Shown one piece after another: positions 8,054-16,917 of a stretch of 34,078 bases of DNA. The DNA lies in the NCBI RefSeq assembly GCF_000428125.1, contig NZ_ATZI01000024.1:1-34078 (forward strand), written 5' to 3'. A program made the position numbers and the translations under genes. The notes below the pieces were generated by a model. The model was not told the DNA's origin. It ran no database searches and worked only from the letters and a program-made list of their open reading frames with translations. The number at the start of each line of letters is the position of its first letter. The first letter of the stretch is position 1. Source of the stretch: Bacteroides graminisolvens DSM 19988 = JCM 15093. GTDB taxonomy: Bacteria > Bacteroidota > Bacteroidia > Bacteroidales > Bacteroidaceae.

Positions 8054-9073
8054 ATGAAACGAATACTACTGGCAATAGCCTCTGTTTTTACACTGTTTAT
8101 TTCTCATGCACAAATTACAACAGATAAAGTAATCAACACCCTCAAGGAGCGAATTACCTTATCAGGCTATGCTCAGGCGGGTTACACATATGATGATCTA
8201 AAGGAGTCCACCAATACTTTTGACGTTAAACGCATCATCTTCATGGCACACGGACAAATAACCAAAGAATGGTCATGCTACTTTATGTACAACTTTAATA
8301 GTGGAGGTAACTTGCTGGAAGTATATACCGACTATCAATTTTTGCCCGGATTAACAGCCCGATTAGGACAATTCAAAACAATGTATGCTATGGAGAATCA
8401 AATGTCTCCCAGTGAAATAGAATTAATTAATTGCGGTTCTCAAGCAACCAACTATTTAGCCGGAGTTGATAATAGCGATAAGTTATATGGATCATCCACC
8501 GGTCGTGATATGGGATTTATGATTTTTGGAGATCTGTTCCAAAAAAAATTAAGTTACAATTTGGCAGTAATGAACGGACAAGGTATAAACATCAAAGATA
8601 AAAACGATAACAAAGACCTTGTAGGATATATCACTTTCAATCCGGCTAAAATTATATCAGTAACCGGCTCCTTTATTAAGGGAAAAGGTTGTGCTGTTGA
8701 AACGTCAGACATTAATCCTGACATTAAGAAAGATCAAAGCTACACCCGTAACCGTTGGTCATTGGGGAGTGTTTTAAAAACGAAACCGCTTAATTTGCGT
8801 GCAGAGTATCTGGCAGGTAAGGATGGTGATGTGAAAAGCGAAGGTTTTTATGCAACAACAAACTATCATGCATGCAAGAACTTCGACATCATTCTTTCTT
8901 ATGATTACCTAAATAAAAATAAGGATATGGACTACAAACAGCAAAACTACGTTGCGGGCATACAATATTGGTTCTATCCCAAATGCCGCCTGCAAGCGCA
9001 ATATACCTATTGTGACAATAAAAAAGGTGAAAACTACAACAGAATTCAAACGCAGATTCAAGTGCGTTTCTAA
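8054..9073 (+). CDS. Outer-membrane porin, phosphate-selective porin O/P type
   Basis: This 339-residue outer-membrane beta-barrel has a signal peptide ending ISHAQ. The first strand reads LSGYAQAGYTYDD, followed by TFDVKRIIFMAHGQITKEWSCYFMYNF and LTARLGQFKTMYAMENQMSPSEIELINCG. This arrangement is found in the OprO/OprP-like porins of Bacteroidetes. Alternating polar/aromatic strands continue to a C-terminal phenylalanine (IQTQIQVRF), a beta-barrel assembly signal. The anion specificity of OprP should not be assumed. The gene is sandwiched between a solute-binding lipoprotein and a DUF418 membrane protein with gaps of 14 and 20 bases, which suggests one uptake or export function. Confidence 0.85.
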   Translation: MKRILLAIASVFTLFISHAQITTDKVINTLKERITLSGYAQAGYTYDDLKESTNTFDVKRIIFMAHGQITKEWSCYFMYNFNSGGNLLEVYTDYQFLPGLTARLGQFKTMYAMENQMSPSEIELINCGSQATNYLAGVDNSDKLYGSSTGRDMGFMIFGDLFQKKLSYNLAVMNGQGINIKDKNDNKDLVGYITFNPAKIISVTGSFIKGKGCAVETSDINPDIKKDQSYTRNRWSLGSVLKTKPLNLRAEYLAGKDGDVKSEGFYATTNYHACKNFDIILSYDYLNKNKDMDYKQQNYVAGIQYWFYPKCRLQAQYTYCDNKKGENYNRIQTQIQVRF

Positions 9074-9093
9074 ACCACCAATAAATTGATAAC

Positions 9094-10272
9094 ATGGAGA
9101 CACCTTCAATTCAGAATAATACCCGAATAGATGTAGCTGATGTACTCAGAGGGCTGGCCGTGATGGGCATTATTCTATTACACAGCATTGAGCATTATAA
9201 CTTTTATTACTTTCCTGAGAGTCCGCCATTTGAATGGATGAAATTTACTGATCGCATTATTTGGGATGGTTTGTTTTTCACATTCAGCGGCAAAGCTTAT
9301 GCCGTTTTTGCTTTGCTATTCGGCTTCAGTTTTTATATTCAAAACAACAATCAAAATCAAAAAGGAAAAGATTTTCGTCTACGTTTCTTATGGAGATTGG
9401 TCCTATTATTTATAATCGGACAGTTTAACGCTTCATTTTTCACAGGAGAAATATTAGTGATGTATTCTATAATTGGAATCATATTACCTGTTTGTTGCAA
9501 GCTCAATGATAAAACAATAACGATTATTGCTACGCTGCTTATATTGCAGCCACTCGACTGGGGGAAGTTAATTTATGCTCTGATTGATACTTCCTATACG
9601 CCTGGCGAAAGCCTATCCAATTACTATTTCGGTGTAGCGTACGATATACAGAAAAATGGAACTTTTCTTGAAACATTGCGTATGAATTTATGGGAAGGAC
9701 AGCTGGCAAACTTCACTTGGGCTTTTGAACATGGCCGGATCATGCAAACTGCTGCCCTCTTTCTGTTTGGCATGCTAATAGGCAGACGTCAACTCTTTAT
9801 CCATACACCAAAACATGAACTCATTTGGTTAAAAACATTAGGATTTGCACTAATCCTATTTTTCCCTCTCTACGGATTAAAGAACTTACTCCCTGAATTC
9901 ATTAACCGACCAGGCTATTATGAGCCACTCAATCTGATTCTGTATTCACTTAGCAATTTGAGTTTCATGTTAGTTTTGGTGACGGGAGGGTTACTTACCT
10001 TTTACAAAGTAAAAAATCGCAGTTTCTTAATGCGTTTTAGCAGTTATGGGAAGATGAGTCTGACAAATTATATCGGACAATCTATTATCGGATCGCTTTT
10101 CTTCTATCATTGGGGCTTTTTCCTTAGTCCTCACATGAATCATACATTAAGTTTTCTTTTTGGCATTCTTTTTGTACTTCTACAAATGAGCTTTTGCTCC
10201 TGGTGGTTAAAGCGACATAAGCATGGCCCTTTTGAGGGATTATGGAAATATCTGACATGGATCAGAAAATAA
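9094..10272 (+). CDS. DUF418 family inner-membrane protein (YeiB-like)
   Basis: This 392-residue membrane protein has roughly ten hydrophobic segments. The N-terminus RIDVADVLRGLAVMGIILLHSIEHY is the hallmark shared by DUF418 and related acyltransferase-like membrane proteins. FFTFSGKAYAVFALLFGFSFYIQ and the C-terminal YGKMSLTNYIGQSIIGSLFFYHWGF are the conserved DUF418 blocks. The biochemical role of the family is unknown; relatives have been proposed to modify or transport small molecules. It is the third gene of the operon, 20 bases after the porin and 12 bases before the TPR gene, so it is probably translated from the same message. Confidence 0.85.
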   Translation: METPSIQNNTRIDVADVLRGLAVMGIILLHSIEHYNFYYFPESPPFEWMKFTDRIIWDGLFFTFSGKAYAVFALLFGFSFYIQNNNQNQKGKDFRLRFLWRLVLLFIIGQFNASFFTGEILVMYSIIGIILPVCCKLNDKTITIIATLLILQPLDWGKLIYALIDTSYTPGESLSNYYFGVAYDIQKNGTFLETLRMNLWEGQLANFTWAFEHGRIMQTAALFLFGMLIGRRQLFIHTPKHELIWLKTLGFALILFFPLYGLKNLLPEFINRPGYYEPLNLILYSLSNLSFMLVLVTGGLLTFYKVKNRSFLMRFSSYGKMSLTNYIGQSIIGSLFFYHWGFFLSPHMNHTLSFLFGILFVLLQMSFCSWWLKRHKHGPFEGLWKYLTWIRK

Positions 10273-10284
10273 ACAATACGTAAG

Positions 10285-12483
10285 ATGGACAACAATTTTC
10301 TAAGTGCTGAATATATTGAGTTACAACATACAGCCATAAAAAAGCTGATATTGGACCAACGATTAAACGAAGCTATTTCACTCTTGGCTCCGTTAGTGGA
10401 AACAATAGCTCAAGCTGAATTACAATATAAACTGGATGAAATAAGGTTTTCATATACAAGCATGCTACAATACATGCAAAAGGGAGTTGAAGATCCCGAA
10501 CGTCATAGCTTATATATGAAATTATTGGCTGAGACATTGGAGATCAACGACCAGATGAAAATTAGCCAACTGGCTAACTATAAGTACAACTCTTATTATA
10601 GATTAAAAGCTTCCTACTCAAATAGTCATAACAACAAAAATCTTGAGATAATAAAAACTGAGCTTGAAACATGGTGTATTGACTCAAACCTAGACATCAA
10701 AGACAACTCATTTGAGAGTGATCAGATTCGCAAAAGACACGAGGATATCTTGACTGAAATGTTCACTTATATCTATCTCAATACTCATTGGGACAAAACA
10801 GATAAACTAGCAGCCGATGCATTCCTTAAGACATCGAATGTGGCAGGGAATGATTTATGCCTTATGGTCAGTGCTGTGACAATGAGCTTACTCGTTTGCT
10901 TTGATTCCTTAAAAATGAAATGGTTACTTGATGCCTACCTCCATACTTCAACAAATGTCAATCAACGTGCGTTGGTAGGAATAGCATTCAACATCCACTT
11001 ATACGAAGAACGGATGCATCTGTATCCCGAAATCAGAGCTCAAGTCAACATTCTGAATGAAATGCCTGAGTTTGGGAAAGAATTAAATCGAATGCATATT
11101 CAATGGTTGTTTTGCCAAGAGACCGAGAAGATCGATAAAAAAATGCGTGAAGAAATTATTCCAGAGATGATTAAAAATGCCACGCAAAACTTAGATCTGC
11201 CTCTGGATGAAACAGACGATGATAACGAAGATAAAAACCCCGATTGGAACAATAATAAAAAACAATCGGATTTTGAGGATATGATGCGCGAAGTTGGTGA
11301 ATTGCAACAAGAAGGAGCAGATGTCTATATGAGTTCTTTCTCACAACTCAAAAGATATCCCTTCTTTGAAGTATTGAGCAACTGGTTTTATCCTTTTGAT
11401 AAACAACATTCCATGGTTGTCAATGTTTTACGAGAAGGCACAGATCCCAAAAACATTGTCAATCTCATACTTGACAGTACCATTTTTTGTGACAGTGATA
11501 AGTACTCTCTTTGCTTCACACTTCAACATGTTCCTGAGTCTCAAAGGCAGCAAATGCTCTCACAACTGACCGAACAGCAACTCAATGATTTCACAGATGA
11601 TATGCAAATTCTGAGTGCCAAAAAAGGAGACACTCAACCTAACATTATATGCAGGCAGTATTTGCACAGTCTCTACCGATTCTTCAAGTTGCATCAGTCA
11701 CGTAAGGAGTTTCCAACAATATTTGATGGAAGAATCAACATTCATCGTTATCATACTCTTCGTGATGTATTATATAAAGAAGAATACCTTCTGCCTTTAG
11801 CCAATTATTATTTTAGCAAAGAGCATTTTGATAAGGCAGCGGAAGTATATTCTGAAATTATCGGGTTAACAAAAGGGAAAGCTGATCTTTTTGAGAAATT
11901 AGGCTTTTGCTTCCAAAAACAAAAAGAATACGATAAAGCAATAGAGGCGTACCTAAAAGCAGACATGATTCACTCTGACAATGTGTGGACAATGCGTCAT
12001 CTGGCTACCTGTTATAGAATAACGAAAAATTACTCCAATGCTCTTAGTTATTATAAAAAAGTAGAATCTGTATTAACTGAAAATCCAAATGTTACGTATT
12101 ACATTGGTGTCTGTTTAGCCGAACTTAAAAAATATGATGAAGCTATTAACTACTTTTTTAAGTTAGATTTCATGGGGTCGGCTTCCATTAAATCATGGCG
12201 GGCAATAGCTTGGTGTTCTTTGGCCAACGATAAATTGGAGCAAGCAGTCATTTACTACGAGAAAGTCCTTACCATGGAGCCTAATTACAAGGATTATCTA
12301 AATGCAGGACATGCATACCTGTGTACTAAAAAAATAGATCAAGCTTTATCGCAATATAATAAAGCTTATTCAACTATAAAGTCAAAAGAACGATTCATAG
12401 AACTTTTCTACCAAGATAAAGAATTACTTCTAAAGAATGGCATTCATGAAAATGACATTCCTTTATTAATTGACTTACTATAA
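10285..12483 (+). CDS. Large TPR-repeat protein
   Basis: This 732-residue protein has no signal peptide or membrane segment and is probably cytoplasmic. The N-terminal 300 residues are helical with no family I recognise. A strongly acidic linker follows near residues 305-335 (LDETDDDNEDKNPD). From about residue 505 to 705 there are at least five tetratricopeptide repeats, recognisable from segments such as AAEVYSEIIGL, KADLFEKLGFCFQKQKEYDKAIEAYLKA and LEQAVIYYEKVLTMEPNY. TPRs mediate protein-protein contacts; the partner is unknown. It ends the four-gene operon and is followed by a strong terminator. Base composition is A/T-rich. Confidence 0.85.
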   Translation: MDNNFLSAEYIELQHTAIKKLILDQRLNEAISLLAPLVETIAQAELQYKLDEIRFSYTSMLQYMQKGVEDPERHSLYMKLLAETLEINDQMKISQLANYKYNSYYRLKASYSNSHNNKNLEIIKTELETWCIDSNLDIKDNSFESDQIRKRHEDILTEMFTYIYLNTHWDKTDKLAADAFLKTSNVAGNDLCLMVSAVTMSLLVCFDSLKMKWLLDAYLHTSTNVNQRALVGIAFNIHLYEERMHLYPEIRAQVNILNEMPEFGKELNRMHIQWLFCQETEKIDKKMREEIIPEMIKNATQNLDLPLDETDDDNEDKNPDWNNNKKQSDFEDMMREVGELQQEGADVYMSSFSQLKRYPFFEVLSNWFYPFDKQHSMVVNVLREGTDPKNIVNLILDSTIFCDSDKYSLCFTLQHVPESQRQQMLSQLTEQQLNDFTDDMQILSAKKGDTQPNIICRQYLHSLYRFFKLHQSRKEFPTIFDGRINIHRYHTLRDVLYKEEYLLPLANYYFSKEHFDKAAEVYSEIIGLTKGKADLFEKLGFCFQKQKEYDKAIEAYLKADMIHSDNVWTMRHLATCYRITKNYSNALSYYKKVESVLTENPNVTYYIGVCLAELKKYDEAINYFFKLDFMGSASIKSWRAIAWCSLANDKLEQAVIYYEKVLTMEPNYKDYLNAGHAYLCTKKIDQALSQYNKAYSTIKSKERFIELFYQDKELLLKNGIHENDIPLLIDLL

Positions 12484-12504
12484 CATGACGACTATAAAAT
12501 AAGT

Positions 12505-12537
12505 ACAGGGTGTTCTCAAATGAACACCCTGTTATTC
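12505..12537 (+). terminator. Terminator of the SBP-porin-DUF418-TPR operon
   Basis: ACAGGGTGTTC and GAACACCCTGT form an 11-bp stem with a 6-base loop, followed by TATTC. The rest of the gap to 12703 shows a weaker imperfect hairpin around 12599-12630 and no clear gene. Confidence 0.75.
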
Positions 12538-12703
12538 ATGTAAATAACTGATTATCAACAGACTAAACAAACGGCACGACTATTTTCTTCATACTGATAC
12601 TGAATAATTCACTGGAAAATATTCAGAGTGATGCAACTTCATGGAATCGAGTTACGTCTAATAAACAAAAGGTAGAATTAAAAACCAATTAAATATTTCA
12701 AGT

Positions 12704-13225
12704 ATGAAAACAACATTATTTATCAGCAAAGTAATTGTATCAGTTACTCTATTGTTAGCAGCATGTGGAATGGCATCAGCCGCAAACTCCAACAAAGGAG
12801 GTGAAAGAAGTTTTATATACAATGATTCTTTAAAGGAAGGAAAAGTTGTAGTCCGCGAAATTTATGCTCTCAACAAAGCATCCTATAGCATGCTTCCCGT
12901 TAAAATGAATAAGTATAAGTATGATCTAAATGGAGAATTGGCCGAAAAGGTAACTTATAAATGGAACCCGGCTAAAGTCAAATGGGTTGAAGAATCAAAA
13001 ATGAACATCAGCCGCCATACGGATGAGACTGTTGTAGAATACGGCGAATGGATTAGTTCAAAAAAAGGATTTCTTCCTTCTCAGAAGTATGTTTATGTAA
13101 CCAATAACGATACGAATTTAGTTACCCAGTATTGCTATAAAATAAACAAACATACCAGCCAATGGGAACTACAGCAAAAAGCTGTCGTTTCAAAAATAGA
13201 AGATATATTCGCCCAAAGAAATTAA
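12704..13225 (+). CDS. Exported DUF3836-like protein
   Basis: This small protein of 173 residues has an N-terminal export signal. The signal could be cleaved after ASA (signal peptidase I); it also contains LLAAC-G, which could act as a lipobox at Cys21. The body contains a repeated strand pattern (MNKYKYDLNGELAEKVTYKWNPAKVKWVEESKMNIS and CYKINKHTSQWELQQKAVV), in which the tryptophan-containing hairpin recurs. I match it to DUF3836, a Bacteroides-specific family of unknown function. It is flanked by terminators and looks like a single-gene unit. The start ATG follows an A-rich leader. Confidence 0.75.
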   Translation: MKTTLFISKVIVSVTLLLAACGMASAANSNKGGERSFIYNDSLKEGKVVVREIYALNKASYSMLPVKMNKYKYDLNGELAEKVTYKWNPAKVKWVEESKMNISRHTDETVVEYGEWISSKKGFLPSQKYVYVTNNDTNLVTQYCYKINKHTSQWELQQKAVVSKIEDIFAQRN

Positions 13226-13267
13226 AACGCTCTGTGAAGAGATTATTATATATCGATGCTTTTCTAG

Positions 13268-13299
13268 AAAGTGAGTTGCCCTTAAAAGCAGCTCACTTT
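13268..13299. terminator. Bidirectional terminator between DUF3836 and maf
   Basis: AAAGTGAG...TGC and GCA...CTCACTTT form a hairpin with an A-rich 5' side and a T-rich 3' side. It sits between two convergent genes and can serve both strands. Confidence 0.65.
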
Positions 13300-13301
13300 A
13301 T

Positions 13302-13910
13302 TTATTTGATGGTTTTTAACTCCCTGTACAGCCGTTGAATTGGTAATCCCATTACATTAAAATAACTACCTTGTATACTTTCAACGCCAATAAAGCCAAT
13401 CCATTCTTGCACACCATAAGCCCCTGCCTTGTCATAAGGACAGTAATTCTGAATATAATAATCCACTTCCTCCTCGGTAAGAGATGAAAACTGAACCTCG
13501 GAAACTGCTGCAAAACTTTTTTGCCATGAAGCGGTAGTCAGGCACACTCCGGTAATAACCTGATGTTTTTTTCCGGATAGCTTGCTAAGCATAGCTCTGG
13601 CCTCTGTTGCATTGGCAGGTTTACCTAATACCTCGTCCTCTAGCCAAACAATTGTATCGGCTGTTATAACCAACAAAGGTTCTTCAACTTCATTTGAATT
13701 TACAGATGAAAAAAGCACTTTATATGCATCTGCCTTTTTCCGAGCAATAAATAAAGGTATTTCCTCACCTTTTAAAGCATCGGGAAACGACTCATCTACA
13801 TCAGGAAGCGTCTTTACACTAAAATTGACCCCTAAACCACTTAGCAATTCTTTTCGTCTAGGTGAGTTCGAAGCCAAGACGACTGAATATTTCTTTAAAT
13901 CTTCTAACAC
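13302..13910 (-). CDS. maf: Maf-like nucleotide pyrophosphatase
   Basis: This 202-residue cytoplasmic house-cleaning enzyme hydrolyses non-canonical or excess nucleoside triphosphates (dTTP/UTP type in the YhdE branch). Motifs seen: VVLASNSPRRKELLSGLG at the N-terminus, the catalytic region ITADTIVWLEDEVLGKP, LSGKKHQVITGVCL, and near the end YDKAGAYGVQEWIGFIGVESIQGSYFNVMGLP. The start is GTG at 13910: an in-frame stop lies four codons upstream and no ATG is available at the N-terminus. It is last in the operon, 25 bases after kdsC. A short insert around residues 67-76 is not part of the core motifs. Confidence 0.93.
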   Translation of the reverse strand: MLEDLKKYSVVLASNSPRRKELLSGLGVNFSVKTLPDVDESFPDALKGEEIPLFIARKKADAYKVLFSSVNSNEVEEPLLVITADTIVWLEDEVLGKPANATEARAMLSKLSGKKHQVITGVCLTTASWQKSFAAVSEVQFSSLTEEEVDYYIQNYCPYDKAGAYGVQEWIGFIGVESIQGSYFNVMGLPIQRLYRELKTIK

Positions 13911-13935
13911 GACTATCTAATTTATTACAGCTTAA

Positions 13936-14457
13936 TTACCACCCAAAAGCATCGCCATTCATCCACTTGCCCTGAGATTTTAAAATTTGTTCAATCACAT
14001 CACGACCGCAACCATACCCACCATCTTGATGAGAAATATAAAGAGCCACCTGCTTAACCTCAGCAGCAGCATCCCTAGGGCAGCACGGCAAGCCACATTC
14101 GCGCATCACTTCAATATCCGGAACATCATCTCCCATATATAAAATCTGCTCATCTTTTAATCCATGTTTATCTCGAAAATCTCTATAATCATGAATTTTC
14201 ACACAAGATCCCATATAAATATTTTCTATCCCCAAGCCGGCGAAACGTTTACGTACCGCTTCTGTTCTGCCACCTGTAATAATCGCTACATGAAATCCTA
14301 ATTTCACAGCCAATTGCAATGCATATCCATCTTTTACATTAACAGTACGCATAGGTTCTCCTGTGGGGTGAAGAGATAACACATCCGAGCTCAACACACC
14401 ATCTACATCAAAAGCCAACGCTTTTATTTGGTTTAAATCATAATTTATCGTACTCAT
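13936..14457 (-). CDS. kdsC: KdsC-type 3-deoxy-D-manno-octulosonate 8-phosphate phosphatase
   Basis: This HAD-superfamily phosphatase makes Kdo from Kdo-8-phosphate for lipid A/LPS core synthesis. The motifs are in order: [12 protein letters not shown] (nucleophile Asp in DxD), [10 protein letters not shown] (motif II), and a C-terminal [11 protein letters not shown] (motif IV). There is no cap domain, as expected for the tetrameric KdsC group. I chose the ATG at 14457 ([16 protein letters not shown], 173 residues). A longer frame reaches 14487 but would overlap the upstream gene by 29 bases and exceed the usual family length. With this start the two genes are one base apart, pointing to translational coupling. 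Confidence 0.93.
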   Translation of the reverse strand: MSTINYDLNQIKALAFDVDGVLSSDVLSLHPTGEPMRTVNVKDGYALQLAVKLGFHVAIITGGRTEAVRKRFAGLGIENIYMGSCVKIHDYRDFRDKHGLKDEQILYMGDDVPDIEVMRECGLPCCPRDAAAEVKQVALYISHQDGGYGCGRDVIEQILKSQGKWMNGDAFGW

Positions 14458-14458
14458 A

Positions 14459-15250
14459 TTATTTCTTTTTTGAGATAATACTATCACTCAGTAACTTATA
14501 AATGTTTTGAGTAGCGGGATCATCAGATAACATCTTCAAGTGTTTTCTCATGACTTCCTCATCATTACGAGCAGCCGGACCGGTCTGCGCATTGCAAGGA
14601 GGTAGTAAATGCACTTTTGCAGCGGTTTCATCAATAAGGGGAATCATCACATCAAAAGGCAAATTATTTTTCTCAAGCAACTCCGCTGCCAATGCATACA
14701 TGTGATTGGTGAAGTTGCAAGTAAAAACAGCAGCCAAATGAAGAGAGCACCGTTGTTGTGACGTTGCGTAATACACCTTATCCGACAGTATTGACGCTAT
14801 TTTCTTAAGTAACTCAGTATCTTCGGGCGAGTTAGACTCAATAAAAAAAGGTATATCCTGAAAGGAAGTCTCTCTTTTTTTGCTGAAAGTCTGCATGGGA
14901 TACAACACTCCAAAACGTTGCGCATAACCATTCCATATATCTATGGAAATACTACCGGCCGTATGTACAATCAACGCATTTTCTTTCCCTTTTGTTATAT
15001 TGGGCAACAATTGCAATAACGCATCATCTGTCAAAGACACGATATACAAAGAAGCATTATTGGTGACCTCTTCTAATGAAGTGGTAAAAGTCGATTCAAC
15101 CAAATCGGCTAAAGCCTTTGCAGATTCTTCCGTACGGCTATACACTTGTTGAATACTAAAACCTTTTTTATAAAGTGTTTTTGCTAAATTTGTAGCAAGA
15201 TTCCCGGCACCAATAAAAACCACTGATATGTTCTTTATCCTATTTATCAT
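14459..15250 (-). CDS. Rossmann-fold / DUF2520 protein
   Basis: This 263-residue cytoplasmic protein has an N-terminal dinucleotide-binding fold ([24 protein letters not shown], a GxGxxA/N loop) and a C-terminal helical DUF2520 domain (from about residue 130, [19 protein letters not shown], with [11 protein letters not shown]). The architecture resembles F420- or NADP-dependent oxidoreductases and pyrroline-5-carboxylate/6-phosphogluconate-dehydrogenase-like folds; the substrate is unknown. It lies 11 bases after the nitroreductase and one base before kdsC. As I recall, the DUF2520-kdsC-maf order is common in Bacteroides. Confidence 0.87.
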   Translation of the reverse strand: MINRIKNISVVFIGAGNLATNLAKTLYKKGFSIQQVYSRTEESAKALADLVESTFTTSLEEVTNNASLYIVSLTDDALLQLLPNITKGKENALIVHTAGSISIDIWNGYAQRFGVLYPMQTFSKKRETSFQDIPFFIESNSPEDTELLKKIASILSDKVYYATSQQRCSLHLAAVFTCNFTNHMYALAAELLEKNNLPFDVMIPLIDETAAKVHLLPPCNAQTGPAARNDEEVMRKHLKMLSDDPATQNIYKLLSDSIISKKK

Positions 15251-15261
15251 TTGAGGAATGA

Positions 15262-15798
15262 TTAGTGACCGCCAAACTTATTGATGTGAATTTTTTCCCA
15301 CTGCAGATGCTCTTCATCAAAAGGTTTACGTTCCATCCCTTTATGACCGACTGCAACAATTGATAACACCTGCAACTGCAAAGGGATATCTAACACGGCA
15401 CGAACAAATTCATCGGAAGGCATCCCTGTAGCAGTGTATCGCTCGCGAATCTGTATCCAACAACTGCCCAAGCCCATATCTTCTGCCTGGAGCTGAATCA
15501 TCAACGAAGCAATCGAAGCATCTTCAATCCACACATCACTTGCCAAAGGATCGGCCGTAACTACTATGGCCAAAGCAGCGTCACCCAAAAAAGATGCCCC
15601 GTGTTCTTTGCAATGAGACAATTCTTTCAACACGTTTTTATCGTCTATGACAATAAATTGCCATGGATTGCTTCTTTTGGATGATGGAGACATCAAAGCA
15701 GCCTTCAACAAAACCACTACTTCTTCCTGAGACAATTCTTCTTCGGTAAACTTGCGCATACTGCGACGAGACTTTATCAATTCACTAAAATTTTCCAT
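15262..15798 (-). CDS. Nitroreductase family protein
   Basis: This 178-residue FMN-dependent NAD(P)H oxidoreductase-like protein has IKSRRSMRKF at the N-terminus (FMN phosphate contacts), then LMSPSSKRSNPWQFIVIDD and EDMGLGSCWIQIRER. Members reduce nitro compounds, quinones or flavins; the physiological substrate is unknown. I start it at the ATG at 15798 (MENFSELIKSRRS) because AAGGA lies about seven bases upstream on the minus strand; the frame is open to 15831 but that part reads as leader. It heads an operon with DUF2520, kdsC and maf. Confidence 0.9.
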   Translation of the reverse strand: MENFSELIKSRRSMRKFTEEELSQEEVVVLLKAALMSPSSKRSNPWQFIVIDDKNVLKELSHCKEHGASFLGDAALAIVVTADPLASDVWIEDASIASLMIQLQAEDMGLGSCWIQIRERYTATGMPSDEFVRAVLDIPLQLQVLSIVAVGHKGMERKPFDEEHLQWEKIHINKFGGH

Positions 15799-15828
15799 GA
15801 ATAAATCCTTTATTTGATAACACGGGTA

Positions 15829-15856
15829 CAAAGATACAAAAAAATGATCAGTACAA
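15829..15856 (-). promoter_or_regulatory. Promoter of the nitroreductase-maf operon
   Basis: On the minus strand, TTG (15856-15854) and TATCTTTG (15836-15829) are separated by 17 bases. The leader would be about 24 bases and includes the AAGGA ribosome site. Perfect -7 match; spacing slightly short. Confidence 0.5.
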
Positions 15857-15864
15857 TCGTAGTC

Positions 15865-15891
15865 TTGTTTCTATTAAAAAATGTATATTTG
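15865..15891 (+). promoter_or_regulatory. Promoter of the GNAT gene, start codon at or next to the transcription start
   Basis: TTG at 15865-15867 and TATATTTG at 15884-15891 (16-base spacer). The ATG at 15899 lies only 8 bases after the -7 element, so the transcript may be leaderless. It is divergent from the nitroreductase promoter. Confidence 0.45.
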
Positions 15892-15898
15892 CCCCCAC

Positions 15899-16882
15899 AT
15901 GGCATTAAAACTTACTACATATTATAAAGGTAGTGATATTCCCGATTTGCCAGGGAATAACTTCTTTCACTCCAAAGAGCTGTTTCTTTTATACGAAGCA
16001 ACTCCTTCTTATACACCTATATATATAGTAGCTACTGAAGAACAAAAAACTTTAGCTAAAATATTAGTTGTCATTCGAAAAAACACCAGTCTGATTCCTT
16101 TTTCAATTTTAAATCGCTGTGACGTATACGGTACAGGCGAATATTTAGATGATACCATTGATAAAGAAACACTTTTTGGCGAAATGCTTAGTCACTTCAC
16201 TAAAGAAATATTTCGCGAAGCCTCTATTATTGAATTCAGGAATCTAAATAATTCTCTTTTCGGATATAAACATTTTCGGAGTAATCATTACTTTCCTGTC
16301 AATTGGCTACGGGTGCATAACTCCCTGCATAGCGTAAAATCTGTTGATGAACGCTTTACAGCCTCACGTATCCGGCAAATTAAAAAAGGATTAAAGAACG
16401 GTGCAGAAGTATACGAAGCACAAAACAAAGCAGAAATTCAGGCTTTCACCAAAGTCATGCGTCGCATCTACTCCGCCCGCATTCGTCGATACTTCCCGGG
16501 ATTTGAGTTTTTCGAGCATATAGACAGCACTTTATTGTCTGCAAAGATCGGGAAAATATTCGTTGTAAGGTACAAAGACAAAATCATTGGAGGATCCGTT
16601 CTCATTTTCTCGGAAGATACAGCCTATCTGTGGTTTTCGGGTGGGATGCGCAAAACCTACGCGTCACTTTATCCGGGTGTTTTATCCGTATGGGCTGCCA
16701 TGCAATACGCACATGAAAATAAATACCGGCACTTAGAGTTTATGGATGTAGGCTTGCCTTTCCGAAAGCACGGATATCGCGATTTTGTGCTCCAATTCGG
16801 TGGCAAGCAGAGTAGTAGTCGCCGCTGGTTCCGTGTCAGGTGGAAATGGCTGAATAAGGTTCTGTGCAAGATATACGTTTAG
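15899..16882 (+). CDS. GNAT/FemAB-like acyltransferase
   Basis: This 327-residue cytoplasmic protein has a C-terminal GNAT-like half. Segments GKIFVVRYKDKIIGGSVLIFSEDTAYLWFSGG and YPGVLSVWAAMQYAHENKYRHLEFMDVGLP correspond to the strands and acceptor/acyl-donor region of the Acetyltransf_6 (FemAB-like) group. The N-terminal half (PYYKG-like start, FHSKELFLLYE) is also typical of that group. Substrate unknown; cell-wall or lipid-linked precursors are possible by family analogy only. I use the ATG at 15899 (MALKLTTYYKG); an earlier in-frame ATG at 15881 overlaps the promoter. The extreme C-terminus is strongly basic and aromatic. Confidence 0.78.
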   Translation: MALKLTTYYKGSDIPDLPGNNFFHSKELFLLYEATPSYTPIYIVATEEQKTLAKILVVIRKNTSLIPFSILNRCDVYGTGEYLDDTIDKETLFGEMLSHFTKEIFREASIIEFRNLNNSLFGYKHFRSNHYFPVNWLRVHNSLHSVKSVDERFTASRIRQIKKGLKNGAEVYEAQNKAEIQAFTKVMRRIYSARIRRYFPGFEFFEHIDSTLLSAKIGKIFVVRYKDKIIGGSVLIFSEDTAYLWFSGGMRKTYASLYPGVLSVWAAMQYAHENKYRHLEFMDVGLPFRKHGYRDFVLQFGGKQSSSRRWFRVRWKWLNKVLCKIYV

Positions 16883-16885
16883 CCC

Positions 16886-16917
16886 TCGAAGTAAAAATAA
16901 CTATTTTTAAAACTTCG
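16886..16917 (+). terminator. Possible terminator hairpin after the GNAT gene
   Basis: CGAAGT-AAAAATA pairs with TATTTTT-ACTTCG with a 3-base bulge. There is no T tract afterwards, so the function is uncertain. The rest of 16918-17043 holds a poor -7-like TTTCTTTG at 16981-16988 that may drive the downstream operon. Confidence 0.4.

Noticed and set aside
12599..12630. Imperfect hairpin before the DUF3836 gene as a riboswitch
   Set aside because: Only one weak stem is visible and it matches no riboswitch class I know.
14458..14487. N-terminal extension of KdsC to 14487
   Set aside because: It overlaps the upstream DUF2520 coding region and exceeds family length; the ATG at 14457 gives the usual KdsC start.
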